Positions 1 through 9,481 of a DNA stretch of 64,000 nucleotides are shown here, in pieces. This stretch comes from Tuwongella immobilis (GTDB lineage: Bacteria; Planctomycetota; Planctomycetia; Gemmatales; Gemmataceae). The first letter of the stretch is position 1, and every line of letters begins with the position of its first letter. The notes below the pieces were generated by a model. The model saw only the letters and a list, made by a program, of their open reading frames with translations. It did not search any database and was not told where the DNA came from. The stretch covers positions 4,130,920 through 4,194,919 of the forward strand of contig NZ_LR593887.1 of NCBI RefSeq assembly GCF_901538355.1, read 5' to 3'. Made by a program: the position numbers and the translations under genes.

Positions 1-2661
1 GACGCCCAGGCTTTGCACCGATTCTTGCATGCGGGCGTATTCGCCGGAGAGTTCCAAGCGCATGCCGGTCGGTACGTCGATGGTGTCCAGCGTGCGTTGA
101 ATTTCTCGGGCCAGGCTGCCAATGTCGCGGTTTTCGGTATTCACCTGCACATTCACCAATCGCTTCAGGCTTTGGTGATTAAACTCCACCGCCTGAGTCG
201 TTTCGGTGATGGTGACCAGCGTGCTGAGTTGAATCGGCGATGCTTGATTCGTTCCCGTTGCCACGACATTCCGCAGATCATCCACCCGGAAGCTGGGATT
301 GTCGGGATATTGCACCGCGACGAAGTATTGATTCCCGCTCTTGGGATCGATCCAGAAATTCCGGGTCAGCGCGATACTGGAGTTCATCGCTGTCACCACT
401 TGCTGGGCGACATCGCGGGCGGTCAGCCCCACGCTGGCGGCCTTCTGGCGGTCGATGTTCAGCATCAGATACGGGGCATCGTTGCGTTGCAGCACTCGCA
501 CATCCGCCGCCCCGGTGATGGTGGCGACTGCTTCGCGGACGTTTCGGGCCAACTGAAACTTCGCTTCCGGTGTACCACCGATGACTTGAATATCGATCGG
601 CGAGGATGCACCAAAGTTCAAGGCCGCAGAAACCATCCCGCCAGTATCGAAGCTGAATTCCAAGTCCGACAATTCCGGGAGACTGGCCAAGTGATTTCGC
701 AGCACGATGGCGTATTCTTGGGCCGATTTGCTGCGTTCGTCCGAAAGTTGCAAGCGGATGATGGCATCCTGTTGGCCGGAATTCGGCGAGTAGGCTGCCG
801 ACCAGTCATTGTTCAGCCCCAGCTCCGAAACAATCGTCACCAGTTCGTGGGGCGGAATCACCTCGGCGATTGCCTTTTCGACATCAATCACCCGTTCTTC
901 GGTAGCATCCAGTCGCAGATGCGATGGGGCACGCACTTGCAGCGTGATCTGCCCGGCATCGACCGCCGGGAAGAATTCCTGGCCAATGTCGCGCAGCAAG
1001 GTCAGGCTGGCGAAGAAGATCCCTGCGACAGCGAGCAGAATTTTGCGGCGATGTCGCAGACACACGCCCAGGAATCGCGCATAGGCATGGGCCAATCCGG
1101 TCAATCCGCCATCAATGCGAGCATACACCCGTGCAAACCAACTGGGGCGATGTTCGCCCGCATGTTCGCCATGGCCGTGCGAATGCCCCTTCAGCAGCAC
1201 CGCACTCAATCCCGGCACCAGCGACCAACTCAACACGAATGAGGCAATCATGGCGAACGCCACCGCCAACGTCAGCGGCTTGAACAGAAACCCGCCCACG
1301 CCCGGCGTCAACGCAACCGGACACAGCACCACAATCAGCGCCAGCGTGGCGACAATCACCGGCATCGTCAGTTCGCTACAGGCATCCAGCGCTGCATGAT
1401 AGGGTGTTTTCCCCATTCCCAGGTGGCGGTGAATGTTTTCCAACACGACAATCGCGTTATCCACCAGCGGGCCAATCGCCAGGAACAATCCGCCCAGCGT
1501 CATGACGTTGATGGAATTGCCGGTGACATTCAGGCCGACAATCGAGACAAGAATCGCCAACGGCAACGACAGCGACGCAATCACCGTCATCCGCCAGTCG
1601 CCCAAGAACACTAGAATCATCACCGAGACCAGGATGGCCCCGATGATGCCTTCATGGACCAAACTATCAATCGAATTTCGGACATATGCCGACTGATCGA
1701 TGGCGAATTCGAGTTTGCTGCCTTCGGGGAGTTCGGATTCGATTTCGGAAATCGATTCGCGCACACCATCGGCAACGGCCAAACTGCTCGCCCCCGCTTG
1801 GCGATAAATCGGGATAAACACTTGCTGCCGACCGTTGACCCGCACCCGCGAACGCTGAATCACCGCATCATCGATCGCCTGCCCGACATCCCGCAGCAAC
1901 ACGCGACGATCGGGATCGAAGGTGATCGGCAGGTCGTTGAGTTCCTCGACATCGCGCACCATGACATTGGTGTCGAGCGCCACTTGCGAATCCCCGAAGT
2001 AGGCACTGCCGGCGGATAGCATCATGTTGCCGGCATCCAGCGACTTGACGACATCAACCATGGAAAGATTGCGCGCCTGGAGTTTGTCGGGGTCCAGGTA
2101 GATCATCACGCGGCGGTCTTTGCCACCGACGACAATCGGAGCGACTACGCCCGAGATGCCACCGAGACGATTCCGCACCTCGACACGGGCCAAGTCTTTA
2201 ATTTCCTGCTCGACCATTGACGGATTGCTGACCGTGAGAATCCCCAACGGCAGCGTTCCGGTCGGATCGAATGGCAGCACCACCGGCGGCAGGGTATTCG
2301 TGGGCAGATACGCCCGCGCCGCCGACGCCAGCGAGTTGGTCAACGTCAATGCCGAATTCGGATCGACACTTTCGTTGAAATACAGTTTCACCACGCTCAC
2401 CCCAGTGACGGAGCGCGATTCGACCACACTCACGCCGGGCGATTGATTTACCCAGCGTTCGATTCGGTCGGTGATGGTGCGTTCCATGCTTCGAGCCGGC
2501 ATGCCGTTGAAGAAGGTCAACACTTGAACGGCGGGCACTTTGAAGGCAGGGAGAATATCAATCGGGATACTCACCAAAGCGACAGCCCCGAGGACCATCA
2601 GCATCATGGCAAAGACAAGTACCCCGTAGATATTCCCCAGGGCGAGTCGGACCATACCCAT
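1..2661 (-). CDS. RND-family efflux pump inner-membrane subunit (AcrB/CzcA-like), 3' end outside window
   Basis: This is a proton-driven inner-membrane exporter that would work with a periplasmic adaptor and an outer-membrane TolC channel. My reverse-strand translation gives 887 uninterrupted codons, beginning MGMVRLALGNIYGVLVF with a first membrane span. Typical RND features follow, including a periplasmic porter region (FFNGMPARSMER) and membrane segments around GLFLAIGPLVDNAIVVLENI, which carries the conserved acidic and Asn stretch of the transmembrane core. RND pumps usually have about 1,020-1,050 residues, so roughly 150 C-terminal residues lie beyond base 1. I start at 2661 because GGAG sits 8 bases upstream; an in-frame ATG at 2655 is the alternative. 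The divergent neighbour at 3065 encodes the likely outer-membrane partner. No adaptor gene is visible here. The substrate cannot be told from sequence. Confidence 0.93.
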   Translation of the reverse strand, partial: MGMVRLALGNIYGVLVFAMMLMVLGAVALVSIPIDILPAFKVPAVQVLTFFNGMPARSMERTITDRIERWVNQSPGVSVVESRSVTGVSVVKLYFNESVDPNSALTLTNSLASAARAYLPTNTLPPVVLPFDPTGTLPLGILTVSNPSMVEQEIKDLARVEVRNRLGGISGVVAPIVVGGKDRRVMIYLDPDKLQARNLSMVDVVKSLDAGNMMLSAGSAYFGDSQVALDTNVMVRDVEELNDLPITFDPDRRVLLRDVGQAIDDAVIQRSRVRVNGRQQVFIPIYRQAGASSLAVADGVRESISEIESELPEGSKLEFAIDQSAYVRNSIDSLVHEGIIGAILVSVMILVFLGDWRMTVIASLSLPLAILVSIVGLNVTGNSINVMTLGGLFLAIGPLVDNAIVVLENIHRHLGMGKTPYHAALDACSELTMPVIVATLALIVVLCPVALTPGVGGFLFKPLTLAVAFAMIASFVLSWSLVPGLSAVLLKGHSHGHGEHAGEHRPSWFARVYARIDGGLTGLAHAYARFLGVCLRHRRKILLAVAGIFFASLTLLRDIGQEFFPAVDAGQITLQVRAPSHLRLDATEERVIDVEKAIAEVIPPHELVTIVSELGLNNDWSAAYSPNSGQQDAIIRLQLSDERSKSAQEYAIVLRNHLASLPELSDLEFSFDTGGMVSAALNFGASSPIDIQVIGGTPEAKFQLARNVREAVATITGAADVRVLQRNDAPYLMLNIDRQKAASVGLTARDVAQQVVTAMNSSIALTRNFWIDPKSGNQYFVAVQYPDNPSFRVDDLRNVVATGTNQASPIQLSTLVTITETTQAVEFNHQSLKRLVNVQVNTENRDIGSLAREIQRTLDTIDVPTGMRLELSGEYARMQESVQSLGV

Positions 2662-3064
2662 GGGTGAATCTCCAGCGATCGTTTGCTCATCCACTGGGGA
2701 ATTGCACATCTCGTTCCAAAGCAATGCAGATTCCGCCACACGAAACGAAATCGCCGGATTCGCCGGAAAATTCCGGCAGATGCTCCGTTCTCGTCGTCTC
2801 ACGGCCTGACTCCCGACCGAGTCAGTGGCGGATTTTCCGCCAGTGTGGTGGATTGGGCATCAACAGGGAAACCTAGCGCGAATGGTGCGGAGAAACGGAT
2901 TGAGCCGATTGGGGCGATTCGGTGGGTTTGAATCGATTTTCGATCGAGTTTGTCAGGTTAGAAGTCGATTCCAGAAAGGAAACTCACATTTGGGTTCATT
3001 TCCGCTTGCAGGTGGGCGAAGCCTGCTGCGAACCCAAGTTACCGGATCGGTGGAGAACCGCACC
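2662..3064. promoter_or_regulatory. Divergent intergenic region between pump and TolC-like genes
   Basis: This 403-base gap holds no convincing gene. An open frame reads through it on the plus strand into the TolC-like gene, but it lacks a good ribosome site and does not look like a signal peptide. Two short perfect palindromes stand out at 2762-2777 (GCCGGAA-aa-TTCCGGC) and 2826-2842 (TGGCGGA-ttt-TCCGCCA). They are plausible binding sites for a regulator of both divergent genes, but that is inference. I could not assign -35/-10 boxes with confidence. Confidence 0.4.
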
Positions 3065-4714
3065 ATGATGGGATCGAAGACCAGATCGTTTCGACGCCTG
3101 TGGCCGCTCGCGGGGGGCATCGCCTTCCTGGGAACCGCGCTAACCGCTTCGTCGCAATCGCCGCCGGCTCCGGTCCCCAATGTGGTGACACCGATTGACC
3201 CCGATCCGTATGGGCTGGTCGGGGCTGTCGAGAATGATTCGAAGTTGACCACTCCCTTCGGCACGCAACTGAATACTGTCGAAAGTATGCCGATCGACTT
3301 AGTGACGGTTCTGCAACTGGCGGACCTGCAAAATCCGACCAACGGCCGAGCGCAAGCACGAGTTCGACAAGCGTTGGCGCAGGTCGATCAGGCACGGATT
3401 CTGCTGCTGCCGAATATCGTCGTGGGGGCCAATTACTTCCGGCACGATGGCATCGATCAGAATCGCCGGGGGGATATCTTCCGAGTGTCGCGAAGTAACA
3501 CGTGGACCAGCGGTGCATTCCAATTGCGATTGGACCTGAGCGATGCCATTTATCAGCCGCTGATCGCCAAGCGCGTCCGCGATGCGGCGGTTGCCAACGC
3601 GCAATCGGTTCGCAATCAAGTGCAGTTGGATGCGGCCCTGCTCTATCTCGATCTGATGCAGCTTTATGCCCAATTGGCGATTAACGAAGAGACCATCGTT
3701 CAGACCGAATTGATGCTGGAACGGGCACGGACTGCCGACGCCGCCGGGCTGAGCAAAGCCAAGGGCGACATCAACCGCGCGGTGAAGGAATTCAACGTCC
3801 GCCGTCAAGAGCGACGCGAACTCAAAGGGCGCATCGGGGCGGCATCGGCAAAGCTCGGCCGCGTTTTGCAGTTGGATTCCACCGTCGACTTACGCCCCAT
3901 CGATCCAGTCGTTGTGCCAATTCAGTTGGTACCAGGACAGCCATTTGAAAATCTGATTGCGTTAGCATTGGGAAATCGACCGGAAATTGCCGAATCGCAA
4001 GCCCTTCGCGGTGCCGCCGATGAACGCTATCGACTGGCCCAATATCAGCCATTGATTCCGAAAGTCGCGGTCGGATTTTCGGGGGGCGGATTCGCCGGCG
4101 GACGAAACGCACAGTATTCCGATTTCGACGGGCAGGACGAATTAAGTGCCTTGCTATTCTGGGAGTTCCGCAACTTGGGATTCGGCAATCGCGTTGCGGC
4201 CCGAGAACGACAAGCCGTCGTCGATGAAGCCACCTATCGCGTCTTGGAAGTGCAAGCGCAGGTGAAGGCCGAGGTACTGGAATTCGCCAAACTTGCGACC
4301 GCCCGATTCCGCACCCTGAACTTCGCCCAGGAAGCCGTCCGTCAAGCCACGGAACTCTATCGGCGCTTGCTCGAATCGCAGCAGAATTTAATCGGCCCAC
4401 GTGCGACGTATGATGCACTGGAACCGCTGCTGGCGATTCAATCGCTGAATCAGACACGCACGCAATATCTCAACGAGGTCATGGAGTTTAATCGGGCCCA
4501 ATTCCGACTATTCACGGCGTTGGGTCAGCCGGCAATCGGATCCATTCCGGGTGGCACGCCGATTCCGGTGGCGGTGCCAGTAGTGCCGCAATCCCCGTTG
4601 GCGCCGGGGCAACGACTCCCCGCACCGGCCGCCGGTCCACAGCCTGCCCCACCGGCCGCCGGTACACAACCGGGTCAGGTGCCACAAGCGATGCTGCTGC
4701 CGCAAGTGCGGTAA
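3065..4714 (+). CDS. TolC family outer-membrane efflux channel protein
   Basis: This is a predicted outer-membrane channel of about 549 residues. The N-terminus is a signal peptide: basic residues (KTRSFRR), a hydrophobic stretch, then a small-residue site near TASSQ. The body has long Ala/Gln/Glu-rich helical segments in two related halves (around QARVRQALAQVDQAR and EITVYRRLLE-like helices), as expected of the two OEP repeats of TolC. The C-terminus is a low-complexity Pro/Ala/Gln tail. The start at 3065 follows GGAG by 9 bases and gives a clean signal peptide; the open frame extends back to 2825 but that part looks non-coding. It diverges from the RND pump at 1-2661 and is probably its exit duct. 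Confidence 0.88.
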   Translation: MMGSKTRSFRRLWPLAGGIAFLGTALTASSQSPPAPVPNVVTPIDPDPYGLVGAVENDSKLTTPFGTQLNTVESMPIDLVTVLQLADLQNPTNGRAQARVRQALAQVDQARILLLPNIVVGANYFRHDGIDQNRRGDIFRVSRSNTWTSGAFQLRLDLSDAIYQPLIAKRVRDAAVANAQSVRNQVQLDAALLYLDLMQLYAQLAINEETIVQTELMLERARTADAAGLSKAKGDINRAVKEFNVRRQERRELKGRIGAASAKLGRVLQLDSTVDLRPIDPVVVPIQLVPGQPFENLIALALGNRPEIAESQALRGAADERYRLAQYQPLIPKVAVGFSGGGFAGGRNAQYSDFDGQDELSALLFWEFRNLGFGNRVAARERQAVVDEATYRVLEVQAQVKAEVLEFAKLATARFRTLNFAQEAVRQATELYRRLLESQQNLIGPRATYDALEPLLAIQSLNQTRTQYLNEVMEFNRAQFRLFTALGQPAIGSIPGGTPIPVAVPVVPQSPLAPGQRLPAPAAGPQPAPPAAGTQPGQVPQAMLLPQVR

Positions 4715-4731
4715 ATTCCGAAAATCGGAAT
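4715..4731. repeat. Small hairpin after the TolC-like gene
   Basis: ATTCCGA and TCGGAAT form a perfect 7-bp inverted repeat with a 3-base loop directly after the stop codon. There is no U-tract, so terminator function is uncertain. Confidence 0.35.
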
Positions 4732-4865
4732 CCCGCTTGCATTCCTGAGATGGGCCGGAGATTTCCGCGTTCGCTCCCACGAACGATGCGTTACAATCGG
4801 GGACTCAATCGGGGCCGTTCTCCGATTGCTCTCCCGATTCTCCGCTCCATGTCAGGGGAATGCGC

Positions 4866-6311
4866 ATGCGATGGTTCCTGTTGGGTGGCCTGCTCGTGTG
4901 GCCCATGGCGACGCTGTCGGCCACTGGTCCGCTGGCCCCGACCAATGTGGTCGTGATTCTCGCCGACGATCTGGGCATCAACGATCTGGCATGCTACGGT
5001 CGCCGCGAGCATCACACGCCGCATCTGGATGCGCTGGCGAAATCCGGGGCAATGTTCACCGCGGCATATGCCGCCTGCCCGGTTTGTTCGCCCACGCGTG
5101 CGGCGATTCTCACCAGTCGCTCCCCCGCCCGATTGCGGATCACCACCTTTCTGCCGGGGCGTGCCGATGCCGCCTCGCAAAAACTGCTGCATCCCATCAT
5201 TCAGCAACGACTTCCGCTGAATGAAATCACCATCGGAGACCATTTCAAACGGGTGAACTACGCGACCGGGTACTTTGGCAAGTGGCACTTGGGTGGCGCG
5301 GGGTTCACCGCTCGCCAGCAAGGATTTGACACCGTTGTCGATGCACCAGGAAATCCGCCCAATCTTGCGGAGACAGGCGGAAAATCCGAACGGACGCTCA
5401 CCCGAGCTGCCGAGGATTTCATCGAGAAACATCAGAAGAAGCCGTTTTTCCTGATGTTGGCCCATCATAACCCGCATATTCCGCTCGCCGCGAATCCCGA
5501 AGCGATTGCCAAAGCTGCGGATACGTTCAATCACACCTATGCGGCGATGATCGACGAATTGGATCAATCCGTCGGGCGCATCGTCGCCAAGTTGGATGCC
5601 ATGCACTTGCGATCGCGGACCATCATTGTGTTCACATCCGACAATGGCGGCCTGCATGTGCCCGAACTTCGCGATGATGCGCCGACCCACAATAGCCCCT
5701 ATCGAGCCGGGAAAGGCTTTCTGTATGAAGGCGGGATTCGCGTGCCATTGCTCATCAGCTTTCCCATGAAAATCAAGGCCGGTGAAGTCTTCGCTCAGCC
5801 GGTGTGCAGCATGGACTTATTTCCGACCATCACCCAATTATGCGGACATCGCTTCCAGGCACCCAGTGATGGCTTGGATTGCTCACCGCTCTTTCGTGGT
5901 GGGTCGATCCGCGACCGCTCGCTGTTTTGGCATCTCCCGCACTACACGAATCAGGGGAGTCGGCCAAGCGGTGCCGTGCGGACAGGCGACTGGAAACTCA
6001 TCGAACATTATGATGATTCCTCCATCGAGTTGTTCAATCTCGCCACCGATCCGAGCGAATCGCGCAATCTCGCGGCCAGCGAACCGGCCCGCGCATCCGC
6101 GATGCGCACGCAGCTTCAGGAATGGAAACAATCGGTGAAGGCACAGGAACCGACACGCAATCCCGATTTTGACGAGGCGAAGTATCGGCCCCTGTATGTT
6201 GAAACCGATGTCTCGAAGTGGAAGCCAGCAAAAACCGCGAAGGAGACCTCGCAGCCACTCGCCGCTTGGCGAAAAGCGATCGACGACGCGGTGAAAAAGC
6301 CGGCGAAATAA
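4866..6311 (+). CDS. Sulfatase (arylsulfatase A-like, Cys-type), exported
   Basis: This is a type I sulfatase that would hydrolyse sulfate esters, probably on polysaccharides. After a signal peptide (RWFLLGGLLVWPMATLSA) the metal-binding pair D34-D35 lies in ILADDLG, and the formylglycine motif C74-S-P-T-R is intact, so the enzyme should be activatable by a formylglycine-generating enzyme. Later motifs typical of the family include GKWHLGG and TSDNGG. The length, 481 residues, is normal. I prefer the ATG at 4866 because AGGGG sits 7 bases upstream; the in-frame ATG at 4860 abuts the ribosome site. Sulfatases are strongly expanded in planctomycetes. The substrate is not predictable. The gene converges on the DUF1559 gene, with a strong hairpin between them. 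Confidence 0.93.
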   Translation: MRWFLLGGLLVWPMATLSATGPLAPTNVVVILADDLGINDLACYGRREHHTPHLDALAKSGAMFTAAYAACPVCSPTRAAILTSRSPARLRITTFLPGRADAASQKLLHPIIQQRLPLNEITIGDHFKRVNYATGYFGKWHLGGAGFTARQQGFDTVVDAPGNPPNLAETGGKSERTLTRAAEDFIEKHQKKPFFLMLAHHNPHIPLAANPEAIAKAADTFNHTYAAMIDELDQSVGRIVAKLDAMHLRSRTIIVFTSDNGGLHVPELRDDAPTHNSPYRAGKGFLYEGGIRVPLLISFPMKIKAGEVFAQPVCSMDLFPTITQLCGHRFQAPSDGLDCSPLFRGGSIRDRSLFWHLPHYTNQGSRPSGAVRTGDWKLIEHYDDSSIELFNLATDPSESRNLAASEPARASAMRTQLQEWKQSVKAQEPTRNPDFDEAKYRPLYVETDVSKWKPAKTAKETSQPLAAWRKAIDDAVKKPAK

Positions 6312-6319
6312 TGCAACAC

Positions 6320-6355
6320 GCCCGATGCCGAAGAAGCTCCTCTCCGGCATCGGGC
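6320..6355. terminator. Bidirectional hairpin between sulfatase and DUF1559 gene
   Basis: GCCCGATGCCG (6320-6330) pairs perfectly with CGGCATCGGGC (6345-6355), an 11-bp stem with a 14-base loop, in the 72-base gap between convergent genes. No U-tract, but position and strength suggest a transcription barrier for both strands. Confidence 0.65.
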
Positions 6356-6383
6356 GCGGCATGGAATCGGCAACGGAAATCGA

Positions 6384-7292
6384 TCAATAATCGCCCAGGA
6401 CTTCGCCGTCGTTACGGGCAGCCAATCGGCCTAACGTCGTGCCATCAATGTTGTTGCGGATACTTCGCACACTGCCATCGCCGAGCACGAAATTGCACAC
6501 GCCGGTATGCAGCGATCCGAACCCGCGCGTGGTGGCGGTGGGAATGCGCACAATCAGCGATGAACCACCCAGCGGGCGGAAGGAATAGCCTTTGTCGCCG
6601 TTGTAAGCCGGTCCATCGCCGACATTGACGTCATTCAATCGGCCAACGGTGACATGCTTATCACCCGCGAAAACAGTGTTGCTCAGACCATCGGTAATGT
6701 CGGAGAACACCGCCCCTTTTCGGAACCCACTTCCACCAGGTGCCCAGTTGTTCGACATCCAGAACGCGCCGTTGCAGCCGCCCAACGACGAGGCTTGCGG
6801 CCACCAGTAATCATTGGCGGCCCCAGTGGAGGGATTGCCGGTCGTGACGGCATAATCCGAAGTGACGCCATTCGCGGCGGTCGTCGTGCCATCCATCACA
6901 TCGACGCTCAGGTTGTTGCTGGCGCTGGTGCGACGGCTGGGGCAGTAATAAATTTTGATGGGCGTTTCTCGGGCCGCGGCATTCTGGGAATTAAACGCCG
7001 CATTGAGATTCCACTGCCGAAACAGCGAATCCTGCTCGATATACGGCAACAATTGCACCATCCAGGTATAGCGATTGTCGACACGGGTGGTCGGCAACGC
7101 TCCAAGGGCGTCGTGATGCCCGTGAAATGCCAACCCCATCTGTTTCAGGTGATTGCTACATTGCATGCGTGCTGCCGCTTCGCGCACTTTCTGCACGGCT
7201 GGCAGCAACAGACCGATCAAAATCGCAATAATCGCGATGACCACCAGCAGTTCGATCAGGGTGAACCCGGTCCGGGAGAGACGTGAGCGCAT
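6384..7292 (-). CDS. DUF1559 prepilin-like secreted protein
   Basis: This 302-residue protein belongs to a very large planctomycete family of pseudopilin-like proteins. The N-terminus carries the type IV prepilin cleavage and methylation signature [21 protein letters not shown], followed by [17 protein letters not shown]. Near the C-terminus is the H-x9-DG motif (H, nine residues, DG, then SVRSIRN) that defines the family end. It is expected to be processed by a prepilin peptidase and displayed in or beyond the inner membrane; the molecular role of the family is not established. GGAG lies 10 bases before the ATG. It stands alone, diverging from the lipoprotein gene at 7420. Confidence 0.95.
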   Translation of the reverse strand: MRSRLSRTGFTLIELLVVIAIIAILIGLLLPAVQKVREAAARMQCSNHLKQMGLAFHGHHDALGALPTTRVDNRYTWMVQLLPYIEQDSLFRQWNLNAAFNSQNAAARETPIKIYYCPSRRTSASNNLSVDVMDGTTTAANGVTSDYAVTTGNPSTGAANDYWWPQASSLGGCNGAFWMSNNWAPGGSGFRKGAVFSDITDGLSNTVFAGDKHVTVGRLNDVNVGDGPAYNGDKGYSFRPLGGSSLIVRIPTATTRGFGSLHTGVCNFVLGDGSVRSIRNNIDGTTLGRLAARNDGEVLGDY

Positions 7293-7338
7293 GGGAGAGA
7301 CACTCCTTCGTCGGAAAAAATTCGGTCAAAAAAGTAGA

Positions 7339-7366
7339 TTTGAAGTGAGAACGAATAGTTTATAAT
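7339..7366 (+). promoter_or_regulatory. Candidate sigma-70-type promoter for the lipoprotein gene
   Basis: A perfect TATAAT at 7361-7366 is preceded at about 16 bases by TTTGAA (7339-7344). It lies in an AT-rich gap, with the start codon of the next gene at 7420. Box matching by eye only. Confidence 0.4.
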
Positions 7367-7419
7367 CCACTTTTAATCACTTGTCGAGCGATTCTTCTCT
7401 CCTTTTCCGAGGATCTTCG

Positions 7420-7854
7420 ATGCGCCGTTGGACTTTCACTGCTGCATTCATGGGAGCATGTGCAATTCTGGGCTGTGGTTCCAGCGGGTTGGCCCCCGTG
7501 AAGGGGCAATTCGTCACCCCCGATGGAAAGCCCGCCACCGCACTAGAAAAGTGTTCCGTCGTGTTTGAAGGCAAAGCCGCCGACGGCACCGCGACCGGAT
7601 CCACTGGTGAAATCGACGCCGAAGGACGATTCGAACTCACCACCCTGCAACCCGGCGATGGTGCCCCCATTGGCACGCACAAAGTTTCGATCGCGGCATA
7701 CTGGCCCGGCGCGGCCGAATCGCCCAAACCGCTCCCCGTGTTGGACAAATACAGCAACCCCGAAACATCCGGGTTGACCGCTGATGTCAAACCCGGAGCC
7801 AACGACATCAAACTCACAATCGAATTGAAGCCAACTCGCGGAAAAACACCGTAA
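7420..7854 (+). CDS. Small exported lipoprotein, carboxypeptidase-regulatory-like
   Basis: This 144-residue protein has a signal peptide ending in a lipobox (GACAILGC, Cys about 19), so it should be lipid-anchored. The mature part (VKGQFVTPDGKPAT...STGEIDAEGRFEL...GTHKVSIAAYWPG) has the look of a single transthyretin/carboxypeptidase-regulatory-like beta-sandwich. Short lipoproteins of this kind are very common in planctomycetes, often next to DUF1559 genes, as here. The ATG at 7420 has AGGA 6 bases upstream; a TTG at 7381 is in frame but lacks support. The role is unknown. Confidence 0.85.
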   Translation: MRRWTFTAAFMGACAILGCGSSGLAPVKGQFVTPDGKPATALEKCSVVFEGKAADGTATGSTGEIDAEGRFELTTLQPGDGAPIGTHKVSIAAYWPGAAESPKPLPVLDKYSNPETSGLTADVKPGANDIKLTIELKPTRGKTP

Positions 7855-7953
7855 TTCCCACGTTATTTCGGCAGGCGAGATCCACAGAACGAAATCCAAC
7901 AATCTCATTTCAATCGCTCTTGAAGCATCCGTCGCAGCGATTACAACGACACT

Positions 7954-7990
7954 GACTCAACGGGGAGTGACCGCGTTGAGTCGTGTTTTT
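7954..7990 (+). terminator. Rho-independent terminator after the lipoprotein gene
   Basis: GACTCAACG (7954-7962) pairs with CGTTGAGTC (7974-7982) across an 11-base loop and is followed by GTGTTTTT. It separates the lipoprotein gene from sdaA at 8041. Confidence 0.75.
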
Positions 7991-8040
7991 CCCGCGAGTC
8001 GGGAACCCATCCGCTCGCCATCTTCCTCGGGAGTCCGTCC

Positions 8041-9423
8041 TTGGCAATTAGTGCCTTTGACATCTTCAAAATCGGCTTCGGGCCGAGCAGCTCGCACACC
8101 TTCGGCCCCATGGTTGCCTGTGGCCGGTTTATTCGTGATTTGGAAGCCACCGGACAATTTGATCGCACCGAGCGCGTCACCGTCACGCTCTACGGATCGA
8201 TGGGCTTGACCGGAAAAGGCCACTATACCGATGTCGCGTTGGTGCTGGGACTCGAAGGGAACACCCCCTCGCAGACCAGCAGCGACACCGTCGGCCCGAA
8301 GACCGATCGCGTGCGGCGCGATGGCAACTTGCTGTTCGCCGGACGCAAGCGGATTCCGTTCCGATGGAACGACGATTTCATCTGGAAGGGAGACATCATG
8401 CTCCCCAAGCACCCCAACGGCCTGCGTTTCACGGCCTGGGATGCGTCCGGTGAACCGATTTTTCAAGGAACGTATTTTTCGATTGGCGGTGGATTCGTCA
8501 TCGGTGAGAACGAATCGCCCGATCACACCGTCGCCGTGGGTGATCCAAAACTCCCCTTCCCGTTCCGCTGGGGGCAAGAGCTGTTGGATCGTTGCCGCAG
8601 CGAACGCAAGTCCGTCAGCGAAGTGATGATGGACAACGAAAAGACCTGGCGCAGCGAGAGCGAGATTCGCGCAGGGCTGTTGAATATTGCGCAAGTGATG
8701 GAAAACTGCATCCAAGTCGGCCTGAAATCCGAAGGCATCATTCCCGGTGGCCTCGGGGTGAAGCGCGTCGCCAAGCGCATGGTCGATCGCCTTCAGGCAG
8801 TGGCCGAGCGGCCGACGACGAACCTGATTGCCGTCTCCGGCTACGCCAGCGCCTACGCCATTGCCGTCAACGAGGTCAACGCCTCGCTGGGGCAAATTGT
8901 CACCGCCCCGACCATGGGTGCATCGGGCACGATTCCCGCCGTGCTGCAATGTTTCAAGAAGTTCCATCCGCGGGCCAACGACGACACCGTCGTGCAATTT
9001 CTGTTGACGGCGGCCGCCATCGGGATCATCGTGAAGATTAACTCCACGCTTTCCGGCGCGGAAGGGGGCTGCCAAGCGGAAGTCGGCGTGGCCTGTGCCC
9101 AAGCTGCCGCCGGACTGACCGAGGCAATCGGTGGCTCGCCGGAACAGGTGCTCAACGCCGCCGCAGTCGGGTTGGAGCACAACTTGGGACTGACTTGTGA
9201 TCCCGTGGGCGGATTGGTGCAAATCCCCTGCATCGAACGCAACGCACTGGCCGCCAATAAAGCGATCAATGCCACCACAGTCGTCATGCTGCAAGGCCCG
9301 GAACGCACGAAACCGACATTGGATGATGTCGTGAAAGCGCACTGGGAAATTGCCAAAGACATGAATCACAAGTACAAGGAGACTTCGCAAGGCGGCTTGG
9401 CCGTCTTCTACACCAACTGCTGA
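8041..9423 (+). CDS. sdaA: L-serine ammonia-lyase (iron-sulfur L-serine dehydratase)
   Basis: This single-chain type enzyme of 460 residues converts L-serine to pyruvate and ammonia in the cytoplasm using a [4Fe-4S] cluster. The beta domain opens with FKIGFGPSSSHTFGPM, the family signature. The cluster cysteines are visible at C344 (SGAEGGC), C386 (LTCDPVGG) and C397 (IPCIERN). The chain ends in FYTNC; in the Legionella enzyme a C-terminal Cys caps the cluster in the resting state, so the final C460 probably does the same here. Translation starts at TTG 8041, with GGGAG 7 bases upstream and no nearer ATG; this start places the family motif at the right distance from the N-terminus. It appears monocistronic. 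Confidence 0.96.
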   Translation: MAISAFDIFKIGFGPSSSHTFGPMVACGRFIRDLEATGQFDRTERVTVTLYGSMGLTGKGHYTDVALVLGLEGNTPSQTSSDTVGPKTDRVRRDGNLLFAGRKRIPFRWNDDFIWKGDIMLPKHPNGLRFTAWDASGEPIFQGTYFSIGGGFVIGENESPDHTVAVGDPKLPFPFRWGQELLDRCRSERKSVSEVMMDNEKTWRSESEIRAGLLNIAQVMENCIQVGLKSEGIIPGGLGVKRVAKRMVDRLQAVAERPTTNLIAVSGYASAYAIAVNEVNASLGQIVTAPTMGASGTIPAVLQCFKKFHPRANDDTVVQFLLTAAAIGIIVKINSTLSGAEGGCQAEVGVACAQAAAGLTEAIGGSPEQVLNAAAVGLEHNLGLTCDPVGGLVQIPCIERNALAANKAINATTVVMLQGPERTKPTLDDVVKAHWEIAKDMNHKYKETSQGGLAVFYTNC

Positions 9424-9481
9424 TCGGCTCACCCCGCGAACCTCGGTTCCGGGCTGATCCGGAACGAATCGTGAGGTGCGT

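Noticed and set aside
2825-3064. Upstream extension of the TolC-like gene
   Set aside because: It lacks a ribosome site and would bury the signal peptide; ATG 3065 is better.
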